Positions 54,741 to 55,703 of a stretch of 55,703 bases of DNA are shown here, one piece after another. This DNA comes from Byssothecium circinans (Eukaryota > Ascomycota > Dothideomycetes > Pleosporales > Massarinaceae), in contig ML976980.1 of the NCBI GenBank assembly GCA_010015675.1, positions 935,244 through 990,946 of the forward strand. Direction: 5' to 3'. Both the position numbers and the translations under genes were made by a program. The notes beneath the pieces are model-generated. The model was not told where the DNA came from. It did not search any database and worked only from the letters and a program-made list of their open reading frames with translations. Position 1 is the first letter of the stretch, and each line of letters begins with the position of its first letter.

Positions 54741-55520
54741 ATGGTTCAAAATTCGTACAAACAGTATCGCGACATGCGCGAAGAGGGTCGCCGGCTACTC
54801 AATGAAACGAATGCTGAGTGTAAAGAGGGACTCGACTCTACAGCAGCAGCTTGCGTGAGACGCTCCATTCTCTCGTTGAAGCTCGCCCTGGTTCTTTCCA
54901 TGGCCTTCAACCTGTTCCTCGTCATATATGCAATGCAAGCCCACACCGGGCATACAACTCTGGAACACATCACCTCCAGGCACTCAACTTACGGTTAGTT
55001 ATTCATAGCAATGTTCTGTGCATACCCTTTGACAGATTGTATAGCTAGACTTGAGCGCAATATCGCCCGACCCTGGACACCGCTGAAAGCTCATAACGAT
55101 ACAGAGCAAGACGATCTTTCGGAGAAGACCAACTACGATCTTGGCCAAGTTGCGCTCTCAGACGTCTATGCCAAATCCACGGGACTCCCTCGCGCTCAAC
55201 GGTTCCCATGGGATGCTACCAAAGGCGTGTATCTCATCAACGCACATCACGTTCTCCACTGCGTGAAAACAATCCGCACCGCTCTCACAGAGTTCCACCA
55301 CAGCTCGACCCAAAGCTCACTCTGGGGCCATATTCAGCATTGTCTTCTCGTACTGCGCGATAAAGTCGTATGCAATGCAGATGATGTACCGCGGTACACA
55401 GGTTTTCAGAACAACCAAGCCAGCGGACAGGGGCAATACAGAATGTGCCGCGATTTTTCGAAGCTGGAAGATTGGGCATTGCAGCATACAGTACTAGGTC
55501 AAAAGTTCGTTCCGCGCTAA
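54741..55520 (+). CDS. UstYa-like (DUF3328) oxidase
   Basis: There are two exons, 54741-54993 and 55045-55520 (51-nt intron, donor GTTAGT, acceptor TAG), giving 242 residues. One transmembrane helix lies at about 42-65 (SILSLKLALVLSMAFNLFLV), so it is a type II membrane protein. The lumenal domain carries the two HxxHC motifs that define UstYa proteins: AHHVLHCV (His153, His156, Cys157) and GHIQHCLL (His180, His183, Cys184), followed by VCNADDVPRYTG. UstYa/Yb proteins catalyse oxidative cyclisation or related oxidations in fungal ribosomal-peptide pathways such as ustiloxin, and also occur in other clusters. The substrate is unknown; the cluster may continue to the right of the window. Confidence 0.92.
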
Positions 55521-55703
55521 GCGAAAATCACCAAAACGCGACCCAACGCCCATCCAAATTGAGGCTATATATATAGAGCGCAATCGTATACAGGTGATAT
55601 ATTTGGTGTAGTAGTAGATAAATACTCAGTATTTTGTTTGATAGCCTTTTGCCCGCCTGCAGGCCGCGATTCGACTGGGCATGCTAAGGATGAGTCGCTT
55701 GAT
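55521..55703. other. window end, 3' flank of the UstYa-like gene
   Basis: There is a TATATATAT tract at 55566-55574 and no further gene before the window ends. Confidence 0.4.

Noticed and set aside
1..55703. CRISPR arrays, operons or ribosome binding sites
   Set aside because: Spliced eukaryotic genes throughout; no regularly spaced short repeats.

Overview
The window looks like part of a filamentous ascomycete chromosome. The evidence is: spliced genes with introns of about 47-100 nt carrying GTRNGT-like donors and CAG/TAG acceptors; a Zn2Cys6 regulator, a DUF1996 secreted protein, an UstYa-type oxidase, a fungal NACHT protein and coronin; and repeats eroded by directional C-to-T / G-to-A change that creates TAG/TAA codons, the usual mark of repeat-induced point mutation (RIP). 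The style fits Dothideomycetes/Pleosporales, but the sequence alone does not prove the class. Exon coordinates were worked out by hand from reading frame and splice consensus.

Layout. 1-11 kb is a transposon block. It starts with a hAT transposase remnant in one reading frame broken by stops (1-2461) and a GC-rich minisatellite-like repeat (2.75-3.07 kb). Then comes a nest of four Tc1/mariner-pogo (Fot1-like) elements. A 5'-truncated plus-strand copy C (3.68-4.49 kb and 8.77-8.95 kb) is split by two full-length elements, A (minus) and B (plus), that sit at the same TA. A fourth copy, D (minus, 8954-11068), lies tail-to-tail with C.

11-20 kb holds a six-hairpin glycosidase-like gene (minus), a four-exon Zn2Cys6 transcription factor (plus) and a decayed G-patch/RRM gene with four in-frame stops, plus an inverted related RRM fragment. 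20-25 kb holds an O-methyltransferase and a LaeA/UMTA-like methyltransferase transcribed divergently, then a PEX11-like peroxisomal membrane protein. 26-33 kb has a conserved-looking unknown protein, a RING-H2 protein, a two-copy 111-bp tandem repeat, an orphan possibly decayed ORF and a seven-exon DUF1996 secreted protein.

33-39 kb is a redox block: a soluble-looking cytochrome P450 (minus) is divergent from a cytochrome b5/cytochrome b5 reductase fusion (plus), followed by a flavin monooxygenase (minus) carrying a stop and a frameshift. The P450 and b5-reductase fusion could form an electron-transfer pair. 39-48 kb has a TA-flanked MITE-like element, a mucin-like single-pass membrane protein, an unannotated 40-residue cysteine-rich metallothionein-like peptide, a 1122-residue NACHT NTPase with an internal 33-residue repeat, and a GPI-anchor-type wall protein. 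49.8-51.9 kb is coronin. 52.8-55.5 kb has a methyltransferase and an UstYa-like oxidase on the same strand, which may be the edge of a RiPP-type biosynthetic cluster extending beyond the window.
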